A stretch of DNA of 5,351 nucleotides from Clostridia bacterium (GCA_017481185.1 JAFUPO010000362.1:1-5351); one strand, 5' to 3'; shown: positions 1 to 4,886, numbered from the stretch's first letter. Numbers and translations: made by a program. Notes: generated from the sequence alone by a model not told the origin.

Positions 1-724
1 GCAGGTGGAAAAGCAGCGCTCCCTGCGCCGCAAGAGCCGGGAGAAAAACGCCATCCCTCTGGTGGCTCTGGTGGGCTATACCAACGCGGGCAAGTCCACG
101 CTGCTTAACAAGCTCTCCGGCGCATCGGTGTATGTGAAGGATCAGCTCTTTGCCACCCTGGACGCGGTGAGCCGCAATATCGCCCTGCCTGACGGCGGGG
201 AGTGTCTGCTGGTGGACACCGTAGGCTTTATTCGCAAATTGCCCCATACGCTGATCAGCGCCTTCCGCTCCACCTTGGAGGAAGCTGCCCTGGCGGATGT
301 GCTGGTGATCGTTTCCGATGGCGCATCGGACGAAATGATGAAGCAGCACCAGGTGGTGGAGGAGGTTCTGGATCAGTTGGGCGCTGTGAATCAGCCCCGC
401 ATCGAAGTGGTGAACAAGAGCGATCTGGGCGTTGCCCATCGGGAAGAGCTGCCCGGGGCCCTTTATGTTTCCGCCCAGAAGGGGGATAACCTGGAGGCTC
501 TTCTCACGGCCATCGGCAGGGCGCTGCACGCCACCCGCCGCCCGGTGACGCTGATGATTCCTTTTAGCCAATACGGGCTGCTTTCACAGGTACGGCCTTT
601 GGGGCGGGTGATCTCTGAGACGCATGAGGCGGAGGGGACCCGGCTGACCATCCTTTTGACCAATGAAGATATTGGCCGCCTTACCAGCCGCTGGGGCAGC
701 GGGATATTTGTTGCAGAAAATTAA
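1..724 (+). CDS. hflX: GTPase HflX, C-terminal part (5' end outside window)
   Basis: HflX is a GTPase that binds the ribosome and splits or rescues stalled 70S particles, acting in the cytoplasm. The reading frame is open to the left edge (codon 2-4 is Gln), so the gene starts upstream; the GTG at position 5 is an internal Val, not a start. About 240 residues are present, covering the G domain and the C-terminal domain. Visible motifs are the P-loop GYTNAGKST (bases 74-100), the FATLD segment with the switch I Thr, DTVGF (G3, 215-229), NKSD (G4, 413-424) and VSAQKG (G5). The combination GYTNAGKST, FATLD and DTVGFIRKLP is diagnostic of HflX rather than Era, Obg or EngA. The N-terminal HflX domain is missing only because of the window edge. 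The stop TAA (722-724) lies in an inverted repeat next to the following promoter. I see no clear intrinsic terminator after it, so some transcription may run into the next gene. Confidence 0.95.
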   Translation, partial: QVEKQRSLRRKSREKNAIPLVALVGYTNAGKSTLLNKLSGASVYVKDQLFATLDAVSRNIALPDGGECLLVDTVGFIRKLPHTLISAFRSTLEEAALADVLVIVSDGASDEMMKQHQVVEEVLDQLGAVNQPRIEVVNKSDLGVAHREELPGALYVSAQKGDNLEALLTAIGRALHATRRPVTLMIPFSQYGLLSQVRPLGRVISETHEAEGTRLTILLTNEDIGRLTSRWGSGIFVAEN

Positions 725-752
725 CACACGCGGCTGCAAACTGTGTTATAAT
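722..752 (+). promoter_or_regulatory. Extended -10 promoter overlapped by an inverted repeat
   Basis: TATAAT at 747-752 is a perfect -10 hexamer, and TG at 744-745 makes it an extended -10 (TGTTATAAT). No good -35 is found at the usual 16-18 base spacing, which extended -10 promoters tolerate. A 7-base perfect inverted repeat, TAACACA (722-728) and TGTGTTA (742-748), separated by 13 bases, starts in the hflX stop codon and ends inside the -10. It could be an operator or a hairpin in hflX read-through RNA. The start point would be near 759, giving a leader of about 27 bases before the downstream ATG at 786. Confidence 0.6.
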
Positions 753-785
753 GGCATGAGTGTGAATTTCTGAGGAGGGAAGGGC

Positions 786-1481
786 ATGGGTCTTGCATCA
801 AGCCTTGCATCCGTCATTCTGGCGGGGGCGACGATGATGAACACAGCCTTTGACACGGCGAAGCCGAATATGGATATTGAGGGAACCATCTTTCTGGTGA
901 ACCGGCAGTATCGCATTACGGACGCCTATATTCCTGAAGTCCGTCGAGCCAATGTAACGGGTTCTGTGCGGGAAATGCGGGACGATGCAGCTGCGGCGCT
1001 GGAAGAGATGTTTGCTGCCTGCAAAGAGGAGACTGGCGCTACGCTGATTACCGTATCCGGCTACCGCAGTTATCAGACTCAGAAGACCATTTATAACCGC
1101 AAGGTGCAGAACACCGGCAGCCGAGCTAAAGCGGATGAATACGTGGCCTGGCCCGGCGCCAGCGAACACCAGCTGGGCATGGCCATGGACGTGAACCAAA
1201 AAAACCGCACTGATGGCCTCACGGCCTCCTTTGCTCGTACCAAGGGCGGCAAGTGGATGGCGGAGAACTGCCATCGCTTTGGCTTTATCCTGCGCTATCA
1301 GGAGGGTTGGGAGGATATTACCGGCTACAAGTATGAGTCTTGGCACGTGCGCTATGTGGGGCTGGAACATTCTGTGGCCATGGCCGAGGCAGACATCCCT
1401 ATGGAAACTTATATGGATGATTATCTGGCGGATACCTTGATTACCATTCTGGAAAGTGATGCATCCTATTTGGTGGAGTAA
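786..1481 (+). CDS. M15B VanY-like D,D-carboxypeptidase, catalytically complete
   Basis: A 231-residue protein of the zinc peptidase family M15B (VanY/DacB/LdcB type), which trims the C-terminal D-Ala from peptidoglycan stem peptides outside the membrane. Family landmarks appear in order: LVNRQY near residue 38, SGYRS (substrate-binding Arg) near residue 95, SEHQLGMAMD with zinc ligands His128 and Asp135, and YESWHVRYVG with catalytic Glu184 and zinc ligand His187. All catalytic residues are present. ATG 786 is chosen because AGGAGG (773-778) lies 7 bases upstream and an in-frame stop at 771 excludes any longer start. Residues 3-18 are hydrophobic, but no Lys or Arg precedes them and there is no clear AxA site, so export by a standard signal peptide is doubtful; a membrane anchor or weak signal is possible. 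The next gene is a tandem paralog. D,D- versus L,D- specificity cannot be read from the sequence. Confidence 0.9.
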   Translation: MGLASSLASVILAGATMMNTAFDTAKPNMDIEGTIFLVNRQYRITDAYIPEVRRANVTGSVREMRDDAAAALEEMFAACKEETGATLITVSGYRSYQTQKTIYNRKVQNTGSRAKADEYVAWPGASEHQLGMAMDVNQKNRTDGLTASFARTKGGKWMAENCHRFGFILRYQEGWEDITGYKYESWHVRYVGLEHSVAMAEADIPMETYMDDYLADTLITILESDASYLVE

Positions 1482-1505
1482 TCTTGTCAGCGTAATAAAG
1501 TGATA

Positions 1506-1543
1506 AAAACTCACATTCGTACTTGCGGATGTGAGTTTTCTTT
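1506..1543 (+). terminator. Intrinsic terminator after the first carboxypeptidase
   Basis: A 14-bp stem pairs AAAACTCACATTCG (1506-1519) with CGGATGTGAGTTTT (1526-1539), with one T-G wobble and a six-base loop (TACTTG). The T-tract is TTTTCTTT (1536-1543). The 5' arm begins with AAAA, so it could also act weakly on the other strand. It lies 25 bases after the stop at 1481. Confidence 0.88.
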
Positions 1544-1551
1544 GTTAAAAT
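1523..1551 (+). promoter_or_regulatory. Promoter of the second carboxypeptidase paralog, interleaved with the terminator
   Basis: TTGCGG (1523-1528) is a plausible -35, followed 17 bases later by TAAAAT (1546-1551) with TG at 1543-1544 (extended -10, TGTTAAAAT). The -35 lies in the loop and 3' arm of the preceding terminator, so terminator and promoter share DNA. The predicted start near 1558 leaves only about 27 bases before the ATG at 1585. Confidence 0.6.
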
Positions 1552-1584
1552 ATGAGAATCTGTGACATATGGGAGGCAAGCCTG

Positions 1585-2397
1585 ATGGCTAAGAAGCTGA
1601 TCGCCTTGATTTTGGTGCTGGGTATATTGGGAACCTTAGGGGGCGCAATGGCGGAAGAAGCGCTGGTGCCTTGGGAGTATGAGGTGCCTCTGGCTGATCT
1701 GCAAACGGGCTTTTTGACCATGAACAACCGGGAGAATTTGCTGACGGAGGACTTTGAAGAGCCAGAGGATCTGGTGCGCCTGACAGTGCAGTGCACCTCT
1801 ACCTCGGCGGTGCTTTTGCGGGAGGAAGCCAGCAATGCGCTGGTGCGGCTGTTCACCATGGCCCAGCGCCAGGGGATCAACCTGTATGCCAACAGCGGCT
1901 ACCGCAGCTTCAAGACCCAAAAGACCATGTATAACAACCGCTTGGAGCGTATTGGTGAGGATGATGGCGTGGTGGCTTATCCCGGCGCCTGCGATAACCA
2001 AACCGGCTTGGGCGTGGATGTGATCAGCAAGGAATGGATTGGCAAGCAGGTGGATGCAAGCTTCGGCCAATCCGCTGAGGGCCAGTGGATGGCGAACAAC
2101 TGCTGGAAGTACGGCTTCATCATCCGGTATCCCGAGGATAAGACGGAAATTACCCTGAACGCCTATCAGCCCTGGCATCTGCGCTATGTGGGCCGCAGGG
2201 TAGCGACCTACATGAATAATCAAAATTACAGCTTGGAGGAGTTTACCCTGGAATGGGAAGCGGAGCTCCAGGAGTTTTTGGATGCCGGCGGCGATGTTGA
2301 GGCTACCATTGCAGCGGCTGAGCTGCCTGCGGGAGAGATCATTCTGACGGACGAAGTAGGTCCTGACGGTGATTTCGAAGTGAGCCTGTATCGATAA
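1585..2397 (+). CDS. Secreted M15B VanY-like paralog with degenerate active site (likely pseudoenzyme)
   Basis: A 270-residue homolog of the preceding gene. ATG 1585 is chosen over the ATG at 1552 because GGGAGG (1571-1576) is 8 bases upstream and the protein then begins with a classic signal peptide: Lys3-Lys4, a hydrophobic core at residues 5-20, and cleavage after AMA (Ala23). The 1552 ATG overlaps the predicted -10. The fold landmarks are kept: SGYRS, TQKTMYNNR, GQWMANN and the WHLRYVG block. At the zinc site, however, the usual S-E-H is C-D-N, so the first zinc ligand is Asn138, and the usual Glu before P-W-H is Gln195. Asp145 and His198 remain. Loss of both a metal ligand and the catalytic base predicts little or no peptidase activity, while the peptide-binding cleft may persist. 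A C-terminal extension of about 65 residues after RYVG is acidic. The frame is intact, so this is not a decayed pseudogene. Its role is unknown; binding of peptidoglycan or regulation of the active paralog is inference. Confidence 0.88.
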   Translation: MAKKLIALILVLGILGTLGGAMAEEALVPWEYEVPLADLQTGFLTMNNRENLLTEDFEEPEDLVRLTVQCTSTSAVLLREEASNALVRLFTMAQRQGINLYANSGYRSFKTQKTMYNNRLERIGEDDGVVAYPGACDNQTGLGVDVISKEWIGKQVDASFGQSAEGQWMANNCWKYGFIIRYPEDKTEITLNAYQPWHLRYVGRRVATYMNNQNYSLEEFTLEWEAELQEFLDAGGDVEATIAAAELPAGEIILTDEVGPDGDFEVSLYR

Positions 2398-2403
2398 GCG
2401 ATG

Positions 2404-2434
2404 AAAGAACCTCTTCAAAAGGGGTTCTTTTTTT
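2404..2434 (+). terminator. Intrinsic terminator after the second carboxypeptidase
   Basis: The stem pairs AAAGAACCTCTT (2404-2415) with AAGGGGTTCTTT (2419-2430), with one T-G wobble and a three-base loop (CAA). It is followed by a run of seven T (2428-2434). It starts 6 bases after the stop codon, so the second paralog is probably monocistronic. Confidence 0.93.
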
Positions 2435-2493
2435 GCGCAAACGTAAAAAGATGCCGTTTCTGTCGAAAAAACCTTTGGGCTGCTCTTGCGCAA
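2433..2493 (+). repeat. Two copies of the palindrome TTGCGCAA, 53 bases apart
   Basis: The perfect 8-base palindrome TTGCGCAA occurs at 2433-2440, just after the terminator T-tract, and at 2486-2493, covering the predicted -35 of the acetyltransferase gene. The start-to-start distance of 53 bases is close to five turns of B-DNA, which would put both copies on the same face. The layout fits a pair of operators, but chance is not excluded. Confidence 0.4.
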
Positions 2494-2514
2494 TCCTGGA
2501 AGCTCTGTTAAAAT
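2486..2514 (+). promoter_or_regulatory. Promoter of the GNAT-like gene
   Basis: TTGCGC (2486-2491), a 17-base spacer, then TAAAAT (2509-2514) with TG at 2506-2507 (extended -10, TGTTAAAAT). The design is nearly identical to the promoter at 1523-1551. The predicted start is near 2521, immediately before a stem-loop. Confidence 0.62.
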
Positions 2515-2521
2515 CAAAAGA

Positions 2522-2542
2522 GCGCTTCCTGACGGAAAGCGC
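2522..2542 (+). other. Stem-loop at the predicted 5' end of the GNAT mRNA
   Basis: GCGCTTCC (2522-2529) pairs with GGAAAGCGC (2534-2542) around a TGAC loop, with one bulged A. It starts within a base or two of the predicted transcription start. A hairpin in this place often protects mRNA from 5'-end decay; that role is inferred. No T-tract follows, so it is not a terminator. Confidence 0.5.
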
Positions 2543-2575
2543 CTGTTTGAATGTCAGAAAGGATGAACCCCATCC

Positions 2576-3379
2576 ATGAAGGTATACCATCCCCAGGCTC
2601 CCTACCAAGGTATTCCGGCAGAGAACGTCTTTCGCGTGGCTGATGATATGGGCGTGGAAGTGGGCGTTGGCTATGTGATCTGCTTCTATCAGCCGGATCT
2701 TTTTCCGGAGCGGCCCTTGAATCTCTATCTTCATATGGAAGCGCCTCAGGCGGCAAAGTATATGCTCTTTGGCGCTGTGCTGGCCCGTGCCAAGCAGCTG
2801 AGGGATATGTATCCCAACGTAAAGGCGCGGATCTACACCCAGGCGGAACCGGAGGATTCGCGCAACTGCGATTTCTATTTGCAGAATGGTTTCAATCTGG
2901 ATGACGCGGAGGATGTGGTTCGCTTGGCCATGCCCGATGAGCCCAGCAAGGTGCCCATGAGCTGTGCCATCGCCAACGTTCCTCTAAATACTGAAGCAGA
3001 GCAAAACTATATGCTTATGCGCTTAAATCAGAGCCGGATTTCGCCGCTGAATTTGGGGTATTTGGAGTTGTGCCGGCAGAAACCTCATTTTCTGGCCCTG
3101 GCCCTGTACAAAGGCAACAGCATCATCGGTGAGGTGCTGCTGACCGGCGAGGGGTATCGGTGCGAATTGGTCAGTATGTATGTGGTGCCCCAGTTCCGCA
3201 GAATGGGGATGGGCAAGGCCCTTCTTCATCGGGCGTTGGAAATGCTCAAGGCCGAGGGGGTCACCCAGGTGTCGGCGGCGGTGCTTAGGCGCAGCCCGGC
3301 GCAATGCGCCATGGCCCAAGCATTTGGGGCAACATTCCTCAAAACCATCTCTCTGTATCCGGGTGTGAACTTGGAATGA
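2576..3379 (+). CDS. Two-domain GNAT-family N-acetyltransferase
   Basis: A 267-residue protein that appears to contain two GNAT-like halves. The C-terminal half (about residues 150-267) carries the acetyl-CoA motif A: the strand VSMYVVP followed by RRMGMGKAL, matching R-x-x-G-x-G with Arg208, Gly211 and Gly213, then a helix, and a motif-B-like segment AMAQAFGA. The N-terminal half has a motif-B-like FYLQNGF near residue 105 but no visible R/Q-x-x-G-x-G loop, so it is probably a degenerate, non-catalytic GNAT fold that may shape the substrate site. The reaction is transfer of acetyl from acetyl-CoA to an amine; the substrate is unknown. An in-frame stop at 2564 makes ATG 2576 the first possible start. 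Its ribosome site AAAGGA (2558-2563) is 12 bases away, rather far, so translation may be modest. The gene has its own promoter. I see no good terminator between it and the str operon promoter at 3421. Confidence 0.85.
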   Translation: MKVYHPQAPYQGIPAENVFRVADDMGVEVGVGYVICFYQPDLFPERPLNLYLHMEAPQAAKYMLFGAVLARAKQLRDMYPNVKARIYTQAEPEDSRNCDFYLQNGFNLDDAEDVVRLAMPDEPSKVPMSCAIANVPLNTEAEQNYMLMRLNQSRISPLNLGYLELCRQKPHFLALALYKGNSIIGEVLLTGEGYRCELVSMYVVPQFRRMGMGKALLHRALEMLKAEGVTQVSAAVLRRSPAQCAMAQAFGATFLKTISLYPGVNLE

Positions 3380-3420
3380 TATTTTTGCCAGGATTTCCGC
3401 GATTTTTTGCGGCAAATTCA

Positions 3421-3449
3421 TTGACATTCCAAGAAAACAATGCTATCAT
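3421..3449 (+). promoter_or_regulatory. Strong promoter of the str operon
   Basis: A perfect -35 TTGACA (3421-3426), a 17-base spacer, and TATCAT (3444-3449) with TG at 3441-3442 (extended -10). This is the best sigma-A-type promoter in the window, as expected for ribosomal protein genes. The predicted start is near 3456, leaving an untranslated leader of about 80 bases. Confidence 0.85.
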
Positions 3450-3470
3450 GATATGGTTGTCCGCAGTCCG

Positions 3471-3502
3471 TGTTTTGCTATGCCTTTTTAGGGGGCAAAA
3501 CA
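3471..3502 (+). promoter_or_regulatory. Stem-loop in the str operon leader
   Basis: TGTTTTGC (3471-3478) pairs perfectly with GCAAAACA (3495-3502). Inside it, CCT (3483-3485) can pair with AGG (3490-3492) around TTTT, leaving an asymmetric internal loop of TATG opposite GG. No T-tract follows, so it is not a terminator. It sits between the promoter and the L7Ae-like gene, where a regulatory protein or RNA decay control could act. I do not see the tandem G-A pairs of a kink-turn in it. Confidence 0.5.
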
Positions 3503-3536
3503 GGGCGAATTGGGTCAGAAAAGGAGCCGTGAAGAG

Positions 3537-3782
3537 ATGCTGGAACAGTTGAAGGAGACTGCCGGTCGCCTGGTTGGAACCAAGCAGGTTCTGCGCGGCC
3601 TTGCCGCTGGCAAGATCGCTCGGGTCTTCGTGGCCGAGGATGCGGATGAGTTCATTTACCGCCGGGTGATGGCAGCCGCTGAAGCGGCTCAGACGCCCGT
3701 GGTGCGGGTGAAAACCATGAAGGAGCTGGGCCAGGCCTGCCGGGTGGAAGTTGCCACCGCTGCGGCCGGTATCCTTAAATAA
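3537..3782 (+). CDS. ybxF: L7Ae-family kink-turn RNA-binding protein (YbxF type)
   Basis: An 81-residue protein of the L7Ae/L30e/Gadd45 family, close in length (82 residues) and pattern to Bacillus subtilis YbxF. YbxF-type proteins bind kink-turn RNA. The GTKQ signature (residues 14-17) lies in the RNA-binding region, followed by VFVAEDAD (30-37) and the C-terminal MKELGQAC...VEVATAAAGI block (61-79). ATG 3537 is chosen because AAGGAG (3521-3526) is 10 bases upstream and the product then matches family length; an in-frame TTG at 3510 would add nine residues but has no ribosome site. Its position just before rpsL is conserved in Firmicutes, where rpoB and rpoC usually precede it; here it is the first gene of the operon. 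A 77-base gap with two small hairpins separates it from rpsL. Confidence 0.92.
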   Translation: MLEQLKETAGRLVGTKQVLRGLAAGKIARVFVAEDADEFIYRRVMAAAEAAQTPVVRVKTMKELGQACRVEVATAAAGILK

Positions 3783-3791
3783 CAGCTCCCT

Positions 3792-3834
3792 GCGCTAAAG
3801 CGCTATAAACTCCGAGGGTTGCGGAGATTTTATA
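3792..3834 (+). other. Two adjacent hairpins between ybxF and rpsL
   Basis: The first hairpin is GCGC (3792-3795), loop TAAA, GCGC (3800-3803). The second pairs TATAAA-CTCCG (3804-3814) with CGGAG (3822-3826) and TTTATA (3829-3834), with a two-base bulge (AT) and a loop of AGGGTTG. The second ends in an ATTTTAT stretch, so it resembles a weak terminator or attenuator; partial termination or RNA processing here would set the ybxF to rpsL ratio. The roles are inferred. Confidence 0.4.
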
Positions 3835-3859
3835 GATAATCATTCCAGGAGGTGCTTCC

Positions 3860-4234
3860 ATGCCCACGATCAATCAGTTGATCCGCAAGGGAAGGGAAAA
3901 GGTTGTCAACAAGTCTACGGCGCCTATTCTGCAGGGCTGCCCCCAGAAGCGCGGCGTCTGCCTGAGCGTCAAGACCACGACGCCCAAAAAGCCTAACTCT
4001 GCCCTTCGTAAGATCGCAAGGATTCGTCTGACGAACCAGATCGAAGGTACTTGCTATATCCCCGGTATCGGCCACAACTTGCAGGAGCATAGTGTGGTGC
4101 TGATCCGCGGCGGCCGCGTTCGCGACCTGCCCGGCGTTCGCTATCACATCATCCGCGGCGCGCTGGATACTGCTGGTGTAGCCAAGCGTATGCAGGGCCG
4201 TTCTCTCTACGGCGCCAAGCGTCCCAAGAAGTAA
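3860..4234 (+). CDS. rpsL: 30S ribosomal protein S12
   Basis: A 124-residue S12, the decoding-centre protein of the small subunit and the classic streptomycin-resistance locus. It matches the family end to end: [16 protein letters not shown] (27-34), [13 protein letters not shown] (39-51), [17 protein letters not shown] (71-87), [19 protein letters not shown] and the YGAKRPKK tail. AGGAGG (3847-3852) lies 7 bases before the ATG. Lys43 (streptomycin contact, mature position 42) is present. Position 88 is Arg (codon CGC at 4121) where most bacteria have Lys, and Lys-to-Arg here gives streptomycin resistance in E. coli and Mycobacterium. Asp89, the residue that RimO methylthiolates in E. coli, is present. 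The segment LTNQIEGT (57-64) differs from the usual LTNG-x-EVT, with Gln60 and Gly63 unusual. Confidence 0.98.
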   Translation: MPTINQLIRKGREKVVNKSTAPILQGCPQKRGVCLSVKTTTPKKPNSALRKIARIRLTNQIEGTCYIPGIGHNLQEHSVVLIRGGRVRDLPGVRYHIIRGALDTAGVAKRMQGRSLYGAKRPKK

Positions 4235-4415
4235 GAATGTAACACCTGGCACATAGTGCAGTCTCCAGGGTTTTATGGGCCCCGATGGTTCGGTCTGTTC
4301 GGAACAGCAGGCCGGGGCAGGCGGGAGTGCTCGGAAACCGTGGCCAAAATGGGACGGCGTGATGCTGACTCGCTGTTTGATTGCCCGTGCCCAACGCACA
4401 AGGAGGTAAACACAC
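4235..4415 (+). promoter_or_regulatory. Long structured gap between rpsL and rpsG, candidate ribosomal-protein control element
   Basis: This 181-base stretch holds no credible gene and contains several potential hairpins. GCAC (4249-4252) pairs with GTGC (4256-4259), with CCTG (4245-4248) and CAGG (4266-4269) able to extend it; TTTT follows at 4271-4274. GCCCCG (4279-4284) pairs with CGGGGC (4313-4318), enclosing CTGTT/AACAG (4295-4299 with 4303-4307). CCGT (4338-4341) pairs with ACGG (4354-4357), enclosing CCA-AAA-TGG. GTGC (4387-4390) pairs with GCAC (4396-4399) directly before the rpsG ribosome site (4400-4406). In E. coli, S7 represses its own operon by binding the rpsL-rpsG gap; a comparable role here is inference by position. 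All pairings were found by eye. Confidence 0.5.
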
Positions 4416-4886
4416 ATGCCCCGTCGTGGTTTTATTCCCAAGCGTGAGGTGCTGCCGGATCCCGTACATGGGACGACTGTTGTCACCAAGCTGATCAATC
4501 AGATCATGCTGGATGGCAAGCGCGGCATCGCCCAGAACGTTTGCTACAATGCTTTTGAAATGGTCGCCCAGAAGACTGGCAAGGATGCCAACGAAGTCTT
4601 CCAGGCTGCCCTGAACAACGTTAGCCCCCAGCTGGAAGTTAAGGCTCGCCGCGTTGGCGGCGCCACCTACCAGGTGCCTATCGAGATCCGTCCTGAGCGC
4701 CGCCAGACTCTGGCTCTGCGCTGGATCGTGGATTTCTCCCGCAAGCGCGGTGAGAAGACCATGGCTGAGCGCCTGGCTGGCGAACTGATGGACGCTGCCA
4801 ACAACACTGGCAACGCCGTCAAGCGCAAGGAAGAAATGCACCGCATGGCTGAAGCCAACAAGGCGTTCGCTCACTATCGGTGGTAA
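4416..4886 (+). CDS. rpsG: 30S ribosomal protein S7
   Basis: A 156-residue S7, which nucleates assembly of the 30S head by binding the 3' domain of 16S rRNA and lies near the E site. Typical elements are visible: MPRRG...PKRE at the start, LPDPVHG (13-19), [11 protein letters not shown] (78-88), [31 protein letters not shown] and the [15 protein letters not shown] end (142-156). Length is normal for a bacterial S7. AAGGAGG (4400-4406) is 9 bases upstream of ATG. It is third in the operon, separated from rpsL by an unusually long structured gap and from fusA by 60 bases. As the primary 16S binder it is the usual feedback regulator of this operon in E. coli. Confidence 0.98.
   Translation: MPRRGFIPKREVLPDPVHGTTVVTKLINQIMLDGKRGIAQNVCYNAFEMVAQKTGKDANEVFQAALNNVSPQLEVKARRVGGATYQVPIEIRPERRQTLALRWIVDFSRKRGEKTMAERLAGELMDAANNTGNAVKRKEEMHRMAEANKAFAHYRW

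Noticed and set aside
5..7. GTG at 5 as the start of the GTPase gene
   Set aside because: The frame is open upstream and the protein would lack the whole N-terminal HflX domain; the gene is cut by the window edge.
1552..1584. Upstream ATG at 1552 as start of the second carboxypeptidase
   Set aside because: It overlaps the predicted -10, has no ribosome site, and would put 11 residues before an otherwise perfect signal peptide. ATG 1585 has GGGAGG 8 bases upstream.
1585..2397. The second carboxypeptidase as a decaying pseudogene or sequencing artefact
   Set aside because: The frame is uninterrupted, and the signal peptide, ribosome site, terminator and most fold motifs are intact. The altered residues are in-frame substitutions with changed neighbours, not frameshifts.
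798..2517. Long minus-strand open frames opposite both carboxypeptidase genes (798-1514 and 1636-2517)
   Set aside because: No recognisable motifs, and the plus-strand genes have ribosome sites, promoters, terminators and conserved catalytic motifs. They are shadows.
3384..3416. Possible terminator after the GNAT-like gene (TTTGCC with GGCAAA, inner CCGC with GCGG)
   Set aside because: The stems compete, the loops are large, and no T-tract follows on either strand, so termination is not supported.
3471..3536. Kink-turn in the str leader as a direct target of the L7Ae-like protein
   Set aside because: I could not find a three-base bulge followed by tandem G-A and A-G pairs flanked by stems. 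Only a generic internal loop is present, so this is kept as a question rather than a feature.
4256..4447. Small 63-codon open frame in the rpsL-rpsG gap
   Set aside because: It overlaps the start of rpsG in another frame, lacks a ribosome site, and its composition looks like random translation of structured GC-rich RNA.
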